Translations under genes and position numbers: made by a program
The notes under the pieces: generated by a model
Databases searched by the model: none
What the model saw: only the letters and a program-made list of their open reading frames with translations
Told to the model about the DNA's origin: nothing
From: Theocolax elegans
Lineage: Eukaryota > Arthropoda > Insecta > Hymenoptera > Cerocephalidae
Assembly (NCBI GenBank): GCA_026168455.1
Contig: JANSJX010000011.1
Location: 496,001-560,000, forward strand
DNA: 64,000 nt
Direction: 5' to 3'
Shown: piece by piece, positions 26,801-40,200 of the stretch
How positions within the stretch are numbered: position 1 is the stretch's first letter
Layout: each line of letters starts with the position of its first letter

Positions 26801-28424
26801 TAAAGCGTCATTGGTAGGACGGAAAATCCACTAGGAAGCGAAGTAAATCCGAGTATATACACGAGACGCACGCGTATCGGTAGGCAGCTTCGTCGCCTCG
26901 AGCGAAGAGGACGAGAAATAAGCAGGAGTGGACGCGTAAATAAAAGCTCTCGAAGAAACAACAAACACCGGGGAAAAAGCTCGTCAGCTCCTCCGATAGA
27001 GAAAGCGGGGCGAGCGAGCAATCGCGTTAAAGACGCCGCGTTGGCGAATCGAATCGATTTTGCGGATCCCCGCGCGCTCACACACAGACACACGCACACT
27101 CTATGACATTACATATACTCTTGGGGAGTTTCGGTGAAATCTCCGCGCGAAAGGATGACGAGGAGGACGGCGCTGCATCATGCGAGAGAATATGGGTGAA
27201 GGGCGCGCAGTGCATCTCTTCCCTTTTTCTCATTTCTCCCTCCTCAGTCACTCGTTGTACCTTTAGGAAAAGTCGCTTTTCGTGCACGTGGCCTCCTTCA
27301 TTACTCGAGCATTTCGAGACTCGATTATCGACAAGTTGAAAAGAGAGATATATGTTTTGTGTATATATGTTTTGACGCGATAACACCTATTTGCCCCTTT
27401 ACAAGGAAATGCTCAGACGTTGCATTTTTCTTGCCCTTATCAATCAATGTGACCCCGGCGTAGAGTGGCTTTCGTTGTATAGTTGTAGGTGTATCGAATA
27501 CCTTCCACGAAGTACCGGTATACCTTCGAGCTGTCTTCGTGCTTCGTCGTTCAATGAATTTATATACTCGACGTGATTAGGTTCGTCTCAATCGTACACC
27601 GATACGCCTTTTGTGCTTCACTTTATTTTTGTAATCCTATATACCGAGCTAACCGTATTACGACATCGGTTGTACAATGTTATGATTAGTAGTTTAATTT
27701 TTGTACAAATTATCTTGACTGATAAAAAATTATATTCAATTATTCTCGAAATTAGTAGCAAAATATTATGTACATTGTATAGTGTATCATTTAGAAATTA
27801 TAATATATAAGGAATTTTTCGTGAACGTAATTACGTTAGTAATTTTTGTAGTTGATCAGTATATCTATAACTTTGTAATTGCTAAATTAATGATTTTTAG
27901 TAACAGGTCTTATTTTCAAATTGATTTACTATAATGTTCCGAGTACTAGTTCTTTAATTTGACGGTGTAATAGAATCAACGCGTATATGACTTCAAAACC
28001 CTGTTTAACTCTGTAAAATCACTAGAGGATTTAAATTAAAAAAGTAGAATCAAAGTAGAACGAAGAATCAATATCTCTTGTGCCCTCTTGATTTAGCACT
28101 GTATAAGAATTTAATTAATATGATTTTAGGAAATTTTCAAAGTTAATAACATCGGTCTCTCGAGTTTTATCACTGTTACCGAAACACGTGCTTTCAGTTA
28201 CATGCTCTCATCGTCATTTCAAATCGGACATTCGATCTGGTAAAATTGCACTCGCTCAGCCGAATGTAGGTCGTTCGGTCGTCGGGAAGAAGAAAAGAGA
28301 GCTTTTGCGCCCAACCCCTCGCATCACCGGCGACACGTCCATTTCATTAGCGCTTAATTAAATGCGTCAAGGCGTACGATATAGCATCGCGAGAGCAAGG
28401 GAACGTTGGGGGAGAAGAGAATAT

Positions 28425-28473
<49 letters not shown>

Positions 28474-31400
28474 ATATGGAACTCAAAGAATGACCGTACC
28501 GAGGGAACGGAATAAAAGGCGGCTGATTTCTATTTGGTTCATATCCAAGGGCAAACGCGTGCTCGATTACTGCAGCCAAAGTGACCCTGACTTTGATTTT
28601 CTTTATTTTTTTTTTACCTATACAAGAAACTTTTGCAGAAATACCTTTGAATGTTTTATTTCAAAGCCATTGCAAACGCAGAAATGTCGAAGTTGATCAC
28701 TAAATAAATGCACGTATAATTTTTTATCCGCGTAAGCATTATCTACTATATAAGAATTTTTATGCAAGTTAAAAATCACAAAGATGAAGAGTCAAGTTTC
28801 ATTCTTTTCTCACCCAAAAACGTATATGTTTGTATTATTTAAAGTTAATATATCATCAAGTACTAAATCTAATTTGTCTAAACATTGTCATATTCTATTT
28901 GTACTTTAAAGATTATTTTTAAATTTGATCACGTGTTCAAGAGCTAAAAATGTATTTTATATTATCGTCGATAAGATTATTTTTTAAAAAATTTTATCCA
29001 TTAGTTATTTACGTGTCCACATAATTAGAAAATTAGGTATACATAAATACACTAAGAATTGACAAGCGATGCAAAAATAGATACTTACACTGAACGTGAG
29101 TTATCTTATTCGTGTATCATTATAAGCGCCTCAGTATAACGTCTATTAAACCAACTATAATTGAAATGTATTTTTAGTTTGTTTCTACATCACCCAGAAT
29201 TCGCAAACAAGCCATAAAAGTTTCGATTTAAACTATACAGTCCAATAAAAAAAATTATAGCATAGCATTGCTAAAGAACTGGATTGTTATTCAAGTTAAA
29301 TATTGTAAAAAACGTACGAACATGCATCAGAAATAAACTCCAGTTGATAATTTTTCGTAGCTGCAACAATTAAGTCACGCAAGTTCTCGTTAAAACGCAA
29401 TCGGTTGGTATATAAAAGGTATATACAGTACATTCACGTAAGTACATCAGAGAGACACAGAAGAGTGACGGGGTTGTAGGCGAAAGCTATACCGAATGAA
29501 TATAGGAATGAGTATGATATCACTTGAATTATCGGGATCCGACTTACGTAATGGGAGCGGCGCATTACTCTATACGAACGGCCTCGGGGTGGCCCGACTT
29601 TTATTGTTGCTGACCACGCAAAACGTGTCTCGCGGCTCGAGCGATAGGGAGGAGAGGCTACAACCTTGCGACCTTAATGATCCTCGCATCGCCCACGTGA
29701 AATCAGTAGCTTGCTGTGCTTTCCAAGTTTAAATTTAAAATACTCGCTTTCTTGCGTGAGTTGTACAGTTTGGCATTTTTCATATCGGTCAGGAGATTCC
29801 GTTTTTGCTTCTGAATAATTTCTTTTGGAATTGTAATTCTTATGTGTTTTTTTATTGCGTTCGTGATGAGTCGAGGAGGCGCGCACGTATTCGTTTATGT
29901 TAACTACTTTTGGCCTTGTGACCCAATGACACGTGCGTGAAAACTCATTTATTATTAAATACTTTTTTCCTCTCCTAAAATATTTGGTAAAGTACAGGCC
30001 TAAAATATGCCACGCTAAAAACAATAAAATTTTGCGGTTTTCAAAATAATGTTTCCAGTTGTATATTGTTGGTGCACATTATTTGTTGATATCCATTTGG
30101 AATATTTACTTTGATAATCTAAATGAATTAGTTGGTAACGTTACAAAAAATTTCGTTATATTTTTATCAATTTTTAAATTTTTGCGTAATCAATAAATCT
30201 ATAATACCAAGAAAACCACTATTTTTAAAAATTGCAGCTACATCACTCCTTATAAAACTTACCAATATTTTTTAACGCAACACGCAATCTATATTTGTTT
30301 GGTAACAACTGTGACTCACGCCAACATTTGTAAATAAGTTCTATAAAGTCCCACTCATTTTTATGCAAAAAAATCTGTAAAAAAAGTCATTAAATAGGAT
30401 ATCTATTATAAAAGCAAAGTAATTAATTTCCTTTACATCTACCTTTTTTCTTCAATGAAAGAATAACAGCTAATTTCAGTATACTAAATTGGCCTTTTGT
30501 CAATTGATGCTTCCGTGCCGATCATTCCAACAATTGACATCGTTTAACATCGTTGATTTCAACGCCGATCGATATTCTTTATTTGTATTGAGCGTTCTTA
30601 AGATTTTTCTAGTTGTCAATACCTTGATTCATCAATTGTGATTTGAGAGGCAGCATCATCTTTTTTATTACTAACAGATCGGATATTATTTTCATTTGAT
30701 TTTAGTTCTAGATTAAAATTTTTTTATATTATTATTAATAGTACTAAAAATTAAAATGCTCTTACATTTTATATATACGTCTTTAATATGCGCTCAGTAA
30801 GAATCCTTATAACAGTTGGTTTTTTTCAAGTATTACTCCAAGACGCAATATGTATCCTAAAATAATAAATCTTGACATGGTCAAGTAATATTAAAATCTT
30901 GGTATTCGTATCACGAGTCATCGACGCATCGATATTATAACAGGATTTCCTGAAGTGACGCGAGGAAGCAGGTACGCGACAATAACCAGTGCGGAATAAT
31001 GTAATAATAAGATGTAATTGTGCATTAGGTCACCAATAATAGAATACCTCTGAGGAAATCGAACCCAACGGTAAATTCCATTTTGACTTGTTGCTGGAAA
31101 CGTTTTTCTCATTCGGTCTGCTTCTCTATAATTATTTACTATTCAGTACACGCACTATACATATATCTTCCGTAATACAATAAGATTCGTCAATACGTTC
31201 AGTCAAATGCAAACCTGGAATATTCGAAATAAATGCTTGTTTAATTATTTAATATTGTCAGAGTCTGAGAATAAGGTACACCGGCTGCTATAATTTGAGT
31301 TAAGATCAGTAAAGAGGCTTACCCTTACGCATACGTATATTGAATGGATAACTCCTATTGTTTATAGCAAGAGGCTTTAACATAATCTTATTGAAATAAA

Positions 31401-34400
31401 TAATAGGATAGTCCACACTTTAATTAATATTTTCGGAATGTAATATTAATAATAAAACTTTTCACTTTTAGAATATGTGTCGTAAGGCAGAGATAGCCAA
31501 TTACAAATATACGTTGATGTCGTAGGCAAGTTTTTATTGCAGCAGCATTATATTGCATAAATTAAGAATTTTACGATAATTTATTATAATGATAAACATA
31601 TTTGAAGCATCATATTACATAATTTAAATTTTAGTGACTCAATATTATGACAATAAAGCAGGATTTCGAAAATACATACGACTTTAGCTATACTATATAG
31701 AACAAAAGTTGAAAGAATATCGAGAGAACAGATTAAACAAAATTTAAAAGTCTACAATGATGCAAACGCATAAATGGAAAATATAAAAAAAAATATTATT
31801 TCGAATTTTTTTATCATTTTTATTATGTATGATAAGACTTAAAAGTTACGAAAAGAAAATAATAAAAATAATGGGCAGTACTTTGTATTAGATATCTTAA
31901 ATTCACTATATTGTTATTTCTATAATGCGTTCTAATGGATTGGTAATTGTATGAAAAGCAAGTAAATATTGCTTAGAAAATAATGCAATTATTAAAAAAG
32001 ACGTGAATAGAGTGAGAATAAGAGAGAGGCGAGGGGGGGGGGGGTAGAATAGAGAGTTAATAATTTGCTGAGTATTGCTGTCGAATAGGAATGAATAGAA
32101 TTGGATGTGCAGTAGTGCAGCAAGTGAAATATTCTCCAATACGGTCGGTTGCAATCAATTGGTTGTACCTCTTGTCATCGCGCATACAATGAGCAAAGTC
32201 CGAAAAAAGGGAGCGTACCCGTAGAATTCAACGCTACGGCCGAGTGGCTCTCGCGCGGACGAGTCAGCCGTGTAAAGCTGACCGTGAACTACGGATGGAT
32301 CGCCGGTGCGCCTTTCACTAGCCTTCGCCTCCTTTTCCGACTAGTCGCCTGACTAAAGTGACGCGATAATGCGATGAGATAATCGACCGACTCTATTTAC
32401 GTCATTTTTCCCCTGCAAGACATTGCCGAGGACGCTGCGCGATTTTTTTCCTCTTTGCCGTTTCTCGGGCATATTGACAATTTGTTTTTCAGTCATCCTT
32501 GCCCATTCACGCACAGTCATTTTTTCGAGTTAGCCTTCGAAAACGAGGCTGTAAACGTCACGCAATCATATTCCCGTGACTTAATCTCACGCGGTGCAAT
32601 TCAATTTGGTCAAAGAAGATTCTAATGAGTTCCGCTTGTAGCCTAATCCACATATTATTCCGGCCGATGCGACGGTAAAACATTGTATTATTGCTTTAAT
32701 TATTGATTATTGAATTAGATTATTCTTAATCAGTTGCGAATGGAACTTCTTGGCTTTACCGTACAAGAAAACAGTATAGTTTCGTAATTACCGACGGTTT
32801 CGAGTTATTGTTTCCTCGTCTGGGAAAAAGTCACCAAGAGAATTAAAAGTAGAACGCGATGCAGGTGTACAGACAAATGGAACATTCTCGACGGAAAAGA
32901 AAAAATAATTTTTACGCTTGTTGATGCTGGACTTTTGTTAACGCGTCGCAGAGTGTTAATCGTTAAAAAATCCGCTGTTGCGTAATATCGCAAAAGTGAA
33001 ACCGAAACTCGAGTAGTCGTATAATAAAGCGACTTTGGTGACATTTCACAAAGGGGCCGAGCGAGAAGTTGAAATGACAGTATCGTCGCATCTACGTGCG
33101 CGAACTGTAAAACCGAGGAGGTGAAAGACGTATCCCCGTAAAAAGGCATCGACTCGCTCCCCGCGTCGGATATTATATCCGCATAACTCCCATTGACAAT
33201 TTGCGGCATCTAATCGTCGAGCGGTAATAAATCATCCAGAACAATCGAGAAGAGCCGTAAGCCCGAATTAAGCTCGCCACGATTTTTTTACAGGGAAAAT
33301 GAAAGCCACGCCGACCGCGCCATTGACGGTGTGTATATACATATACACATATAGATACATACATACAAGGGGACGCACCACGAAATTGTGATCGGAGAGA
33401 GGAAGCTGACCGACTTATTAAAACGAAGTACGGCGACGATTGAAAGCGCGGGATCTCGATTCATTGCCGAGTCACGCGAAGGACCGAGCTGCATCTCTTC
33501 TTATACACGAGGGATAATTGGATAAATGCGCGCGTCTCCCGTGTGCGTGAGAAGGGCTTTTCGAGCGAGATCGTCCGATAAGAATCGTCGAGGAGAGGGA
33601 AAAAATGTTAACACCGAACGAGGACGAGCGGCTCTTGATAGTCGATGCGATGCTCTTGTTTCGTGTATATAGCCACGCGTGAGGGCGGGCGTGCTCGTCG
33701 ACTAATGGGAAAAATTCCTCGTCGCAGGCCAGCCCTGACGGTGTTGCCTGCGTCCTCCGTGATCCAGAGCACCGAGAACAGTGCGGCCTGTTTATTACTC
33801 GACGATTAAGAATCAAACCCGGCTCTTCTCTTCCTTCTTACTGCACTTGTATTATATATATACGCGGTTATACACACCACGACATGTTTGTTGCAACTTG
33901 CACTTCTCGGAAATATTCCACTTATTTCCACGAATTACTTTTTATGCGCTATAATTCGAGGTGATTACTCCCAAGTACTTTATAATTATGAAATGCGTTT
34001 TAAATTTTTCCATTTGAATTTGATGACTCTTAAGTGGTGTAAAATCGTCTATTAATCTTACTTACATTATACACCGATAACTAACTATATATAAGTACAT
34101 ATGTACTCTTCATTTTGTCACCTTACACATAATTTAATTATACATTAGTATACCTATATTTTATTGCAATCACTATAAATTATTAGTAATTAATAATTAT
34201 ATAAATAAATGAACAATTTTGCGCATTTAATTGAGATAATGAGGTTGGTAACCGAAGGACTAAGTGGCTAGATCACTTAAATTAATTAAACTATTTGAAT
34301 GAATTTAATTGCGTAGCGTCTAACTAGCTGTTATCCAGAGAGCAGGATGTATTAAAAGGTACAATCGCATGGAGTTGAAGGAAATGCCACGTGCGATAGA

Positions 34401-37185
34401 TCGAAGGCAATTGGTTTAAAAGCTCGTTTAGCCAAGTCATCGGGTTGGTTACCTCGGTACGCATCCCTGAGTATATACAAATACTCGCACTGTCTACGTG
34501 GTCCTCGGGTGCGAGACAACCGGCTTTTCATCGGCCACTCTCTCTCTCTCTCTCTCGTTTGTTTATTTATCCATTGTATATAAATTCGAGTCTCAGGGGC
34601 TGCCGTCGTCGTTTGCGTTGCCGGCGCGGGGGCTTAGCGGTGAATGCGAGAGACAACGACGCCGCTGCCGCGCCAAGTCGCCGATTGTGCAACGCGACGC
34701 ACTTGTCTCTGTAACAGGTCAACGCTCCGGCGCACTAGAAACGAGCGGTAAATCTGCCGACGCGCGTGAGAATGCTATACGCGGCTCCACACGCATCTCT
34801 CCTTCTCTTATTGTCGCTTTCTCTCTCTCTCTCTCTTTCCCTGTGCCTCTCCTACGAATCATTTTTGTCAAATGGTCTATCGTTTTGATGAGACCCCTGC
34901 AAAAGAGGAACGCGAACATTCAATGCGGCTTCTTATTCGGTATTCTTTGAATTCTGTTACTAATGTTCAAAGGTTTAGTAATTATTCGTGTACCTTGTTA
35001 GTTTCTACCAATTTTGTTTTCATATTATACAGCAATGCCGGAAATAATATGTTTTTTAACACTATTATATATTTTCAAGTTAAAAAAATAATTCCTAGTA
35101 GAAAGAGGATCTACTTTATTAAGATTATACAATTACAATATTTAGTCTATGTTAATAATCATTATCATACATTTCGTTAAGATTATATAAACAAAGATCG
35201 ATATTATTTGAAAATTGTTGACATTATTTTAAATAATAATTAAACATTCAAATAAACATGCAGAGTTAATGCGTTTTATGTATATTTTACATTATGTGCA
35301 TACTTATATTTATATATGGATCCGCGATAAATCTATAATAATTATTAATTAGATGAAGCAGCGTTATATTTAATTATACACACACATATTTGAATAATAT
35401 ATTTTCTGAAGTTTTATAAACACAGAATTTTTTGAACCCCCGGCATATACCGACCTAGTTTTCAGCCCTGATACTAGAAGTAGCTAGTGGCAAATAAAAT
35501 ACTTATAGAACCGTTTCTTGTAGATATTTACTGCAAGTTCAAACAGCTGAGTGAAAAGTAATAATTCTTAATTGCAACTGCACTGAAATGATCATTAGGT
35601 GTATATTATTGATCGTGTTCTAAATAACATTTTACTCTTTAAAATAAGAAAATAAAAGTAATAAGGAACAATGATTTCTTTTATTTCCATTGTATATCAT
35701 TGAAAATAATATTTTATTAAATTACTTATATATTTTCGTGTATTTTCCATTTTAGTTTATACAGTAGATATTAAAATTTAAATATTATGTATGATTTAAT
35801 AAAAATTGTACAGTTAATTCAAACGAAGATTCATTCAATATTAAAGTTATATTGCAATTTTAGCTGTTTAGGTACAAATAATAAATCGATGTATTAATAA
35901 TTAGGTATAATTATTATAGTTTTACGTTTCTAAATTACAGTGACAATCAGCTGATACGTACATCTAAAGATTAATTATTGTCATATTATTGTTATACTTG
36001 TTGCACTTAAAAGATTCGAATGATATTTATTTACTAATATGTTTCCATAATACTTGTAAGATTACATAAAAGAACCGCCACTGAGGGTTATTCTAAGTGA
36101 TTCTGTATAAAGCAAACGAACACAACTGCTGCTTTCTCATTCAAGTTGTTACAAAATTGTGGCAAAGAGTTTCCGCTCGAATCAAAAGACTTCCTTTCAT
36201 CTTAAATGGTAACTTGTTTGACTCGACTCAGCTCGTTCGAGATTTTTATTTTCAAAAATCTGACTTATAACTATGTATATAAAAATAGTAAAATACTCTG
36301 CGCGATAAATTAAAATTCATTGTGATCGAATTAATTACGAATTATTATGACGGTAAATAAAAATATATATACGATACATAATTCCAAGTACGTTCACCAA
36401 CAATTGACGGAGGTAAAAAATTTACGGTTTTCGAAGAAGTCATAATTGCAATAATTGCAATTGTAATTGCATGTAATTACAGGTAGTAACCTAATGAGGT
36501 ATATTTGCTTTAAGAGAAGTAAATCTAACAATTTGTAAGTACATCTTAATCGTAATTTTCAACATATATACACTAAATTCGAAACTCAAGCTGCTTATAA
36601 AATCATTAGTATAAAATAATGAATATAATACAAAAGGCCGTATTTAATTCGGTTAAACGAAATCTATTCGCAAAATGTTTCATCGAGGTGTGTCGACGTT
36701 ATCTTGTTGTTGTTAAAAAACAGCTTCCCGAAACGGTAAATCGTCATCCCGAAAAAGATGGTACACAGAGGCAACAAACGTTCTTATCAGGAAATTCAGC
36801 GAGTGATACGTGCCCTACCCAAATGCGTCATCAGTTAGGAACGCGATACGCACGTGGCTGAATGCTCAATGGGTCAAGTGTCGGTCGGTAATATTCGAAG
36901 GTCTCGGCGAAACGGCAACGATCCGCGAGTACGAGTCACGCGTTTCCATCTCCCGATCGACTTTTTGTTTCTTCCTCGTAGAGTTGCACACAGGCAGGGT
37001 TCTCCTCTGGCAGGGCTGCAGCGAGCGCGCACGCAAGATAAGAAAGTAAGACGAGCCGGTCGGGCGGGTTCTCTCCCTCTCGTTTTCCGGCACACGAGCG
37101 AATCGGGCTCTCTCGGTTGGTCACGGTTCGCGGGGCCCGTCTCCTCCTTGGCCAGCTCTCGGCAGTCAACGAACCCAAGCCCTTC

Positions 37186-37219
<34 letters not shown>

Positions 37220-40200
37220 ACGAGAGCGGTTAATAGTCCGGTTCGCGCGCGGCCCGCTTCTTTCCGCTTGTTTCTCTTTCGAGCCCACGAAGAGGAATCA
37301 AGGCCGGAAGAAGGGACAAAAACCGCTCTCCGCACCTTCCACTTTCGTCGCGCGTCTCCTTCTGCGAGCGCGACGCCTGGCTTACGATGTACCTCAAACT
37401 CGATCTTTCTGATTTTCGATCGAGCATAGTGCGCTCCCTTGCAACCATTTCCCTCTATACTCGACTCGCTTCGATACGCTTTATTTCTTCGCTTGCACAC
37501 CATCTTTTGCCGTTCCCGGTCTTTTCAATTTTGATCTCGCGGAGAGATAATTTTTTCGCGGAAATCGTCGGAAGTAAATTGCCACTCACACGTTTGCCTA
37601 AGTTATTACCTACTCGGTGAAACATTGTTCCGCGGGAAGTGCCTCGATCTACCGGATCAATTGACCGTTAACCTTACTGGGCTTGTTGAGAATTAGTCCG
37701 ATGGTGTACCGTTTTTTCTCTTGACTTGAATAACTTTCAAGTGTCCAGATTGCCAAAATATTTCTACGAATAAACTGCGACTAACAACAATCACGTATCC
37801 TCTGAACTATTTACAATTTATAATGGCGATCAATAATTTTCAGTTAATCTTATTTAACCGAGAAACTTAATCATAAGTAACATGTGTACATCGGTCGCAA
37901 AATAAATATAGGTATATATACACAAACACATATAACTAAAGATTTAATAATTCTAATGCAGCGTTCAACAAAAAAAGTCAATTTAAAAATACCGACCTGT
38001 CATCAAGAATACCTACAGTTAGGCCATATTGAAAGCTTCGTGTTAAGTATGCGAAGCATATTTTTGTCGTGCTCGTGGACTGAGAAAAAGTTGCTTTCGT
38101 TCAGCAGTCTATATACGGTAATTTATATTATCTCCAGGTTATTCGCTGCATTGATTAACAGTATTCTTGCACAAAAAAATATTTAACGCATCTGTTAGAA
38201 AAAAAAAATCATACGTGCTCTGCAGTAAAATAGTGACTATTATTCGAACATTATGTACAATGTAAATGGTTATTATGTTAATAAAGTGACTTTCAGGTTG
38301 ATACACAAAAGCGACGAATTAAATTCTCTTCAACAATGTTGTTAATCATTAGAAACAAAGCAAAAGTTCTTAGTTGGTGCTTCATTAGTACTTACTTATT
38401 TATTCAAAAACAAATAAGCCGCGTACACCCTATTAAAAAGGACCATTAACATCACAATACTCGGAACGTATTCATTTCGATTCATCGAGACAATAAACGA
38501 GCTGTGTCGAATTTAATCAAAGAGGAAGTGATACTTTGTAGAACGGCCAAACAAATAGAGAAAAGAGAAATCAAATATATACCTTGCAGATTCACGACCG
38601 GAACCTTTCATTAAGTTTTGACACCCCTCGAATATCACCCAAGCCCCCGGGCTCGAGCATAAGTCCATTAGACAAGCTTCAGAACTGAACTATACTTTCG
38701 ATCTTATATTTTTTTAATTTTCGAAGATAATATTGTTCGAATAACTTGTATAAATTGGTTAATTAATACATGTATATAATTGTAAATATATTCTAATATA
38801 AATTACTTTTTATGCACCAATGACTCAAGACATACGAAATTAAATAAAACTGTGTCAATGTTATCAAAATAAATATTTATAGTCGTTTAAAACTAAGGAA
38901 TATGATTTGTTGATTGCATATATATTAATATAATAATTCATTTGAAATAAAATATTTTTCTTCTTAATATAATATAGCTATAGCACAAAAACATAATATC
39001 GTAGCTCTATATATTTCTTTATTGTAGCTCGCAAAGACGATTTAAAAAAGTTTAGTACAAGTAACGTACATCATTCAATTTCTATTAGTAACTCAATACG
39101 CTTCCTTTAAATTGATACTAATAGAGTAAATTTAAACAAATTGTTTTTTGTTTTTGTAAAAGTAGTTGAAAATTATGATTTGACCTGATAAATTTGTAAT
39201 TAGTACAAAGGAATATAATAACAATAATACAAACAGTTTTTTTTTAATATTTATGAAATTTTGTGACGCCGTGATGCAAATCCTTATTCTTTAGTGATTG
39301 AATGGAATGAAGAGAAATTATCTTTTTTTATGATTGCTTCTATAAGAATCTAAAAATATCATTTTGTCAGGGGAAATGGATATTCTAATGGGTACACAAA
39401 TATACTATTCCTTAATTGGAGTCAAATTGATTTTAAAAATGTGTACTGAACTCTGCATAATACGAATATAGTTAAGAATATTACACCGAATGTTAAAAGG
39501 TGTCTCAGAAATGTATCAAACTTTATTCTGTATCAATGAACAGATAAATTTGAATGAATGCTTGTTTCAGTTTGTAGTCGGTGAATTATCAAATATCATA
39601 CATAGACGCTCTATTTTAGTCGAAAGCTTTTACCTAATTATTTCACGTGAAAGAATGAGTTATACCATCGACTATTTAGATATGCATCGGGTGATATACA
39701 AACAAAAAGTGATCTCTCTCCATCTTATACTGTCGGTCATTAGTCGCAAGTTAGCTTAAAGGATCGATAAAGTAAAATTACAAAGACAATCGTTATTACT
39801 TTGGTAAGGTATAAATTTCATGTACGCAGCATACTTGCATAATGCGCAATCGTGATTTTTATCCGAGACCATCTGGTCTAGTCGGTCACGACATTTGTAC
39901 CGCCTATACGTGCAACACCTCTGACTAATCTCTCGAACATCTGTGTCAGCGAGAGCGCATCAAGGGCTGATTCGTCGAATTCAAATTATTCGTTTTACGC
40001 GAGCTCTCCCCTCGTCCAAAATCGAATGAAACTTTCAACGAGGAGTGGATAAATAATGGAGGTATTTTTCGAATTTTACGATTGGTACGAAAAGAGAGTA
40101 CCATTTCGAGAGTGCGCGACGTGACGCATGACTATAAACGTAGACCCGAAATAAGACGTTTGCGTCACCGTCAATCATAGGGGTCTTTTGCAACAATACG

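Larger units (their letters stand above)
19603..29400 (+). other. Ank2 intron 1, second part
   Basis: AT-rich intron with a TA tract (19715-19751), a 60-base GA run (23814-23873), a CT run (25492-25528) and a GA run (28429-28469). GC-rich islands lie at about 21040-21700, 22790-22920, 25140-25830, 26780-27560 and 28180-28400. The 25140-25640 island ends in a good splice donor and might be an alternative leader exon. No coding gene is supported. Confidence 0.55.

Noticed and set aside
29674..30024. 116-codon minus-strand frame
   Set aside because: Lysine/asparagine-rich translation of AT-rich DNA with no transposase or other motif.
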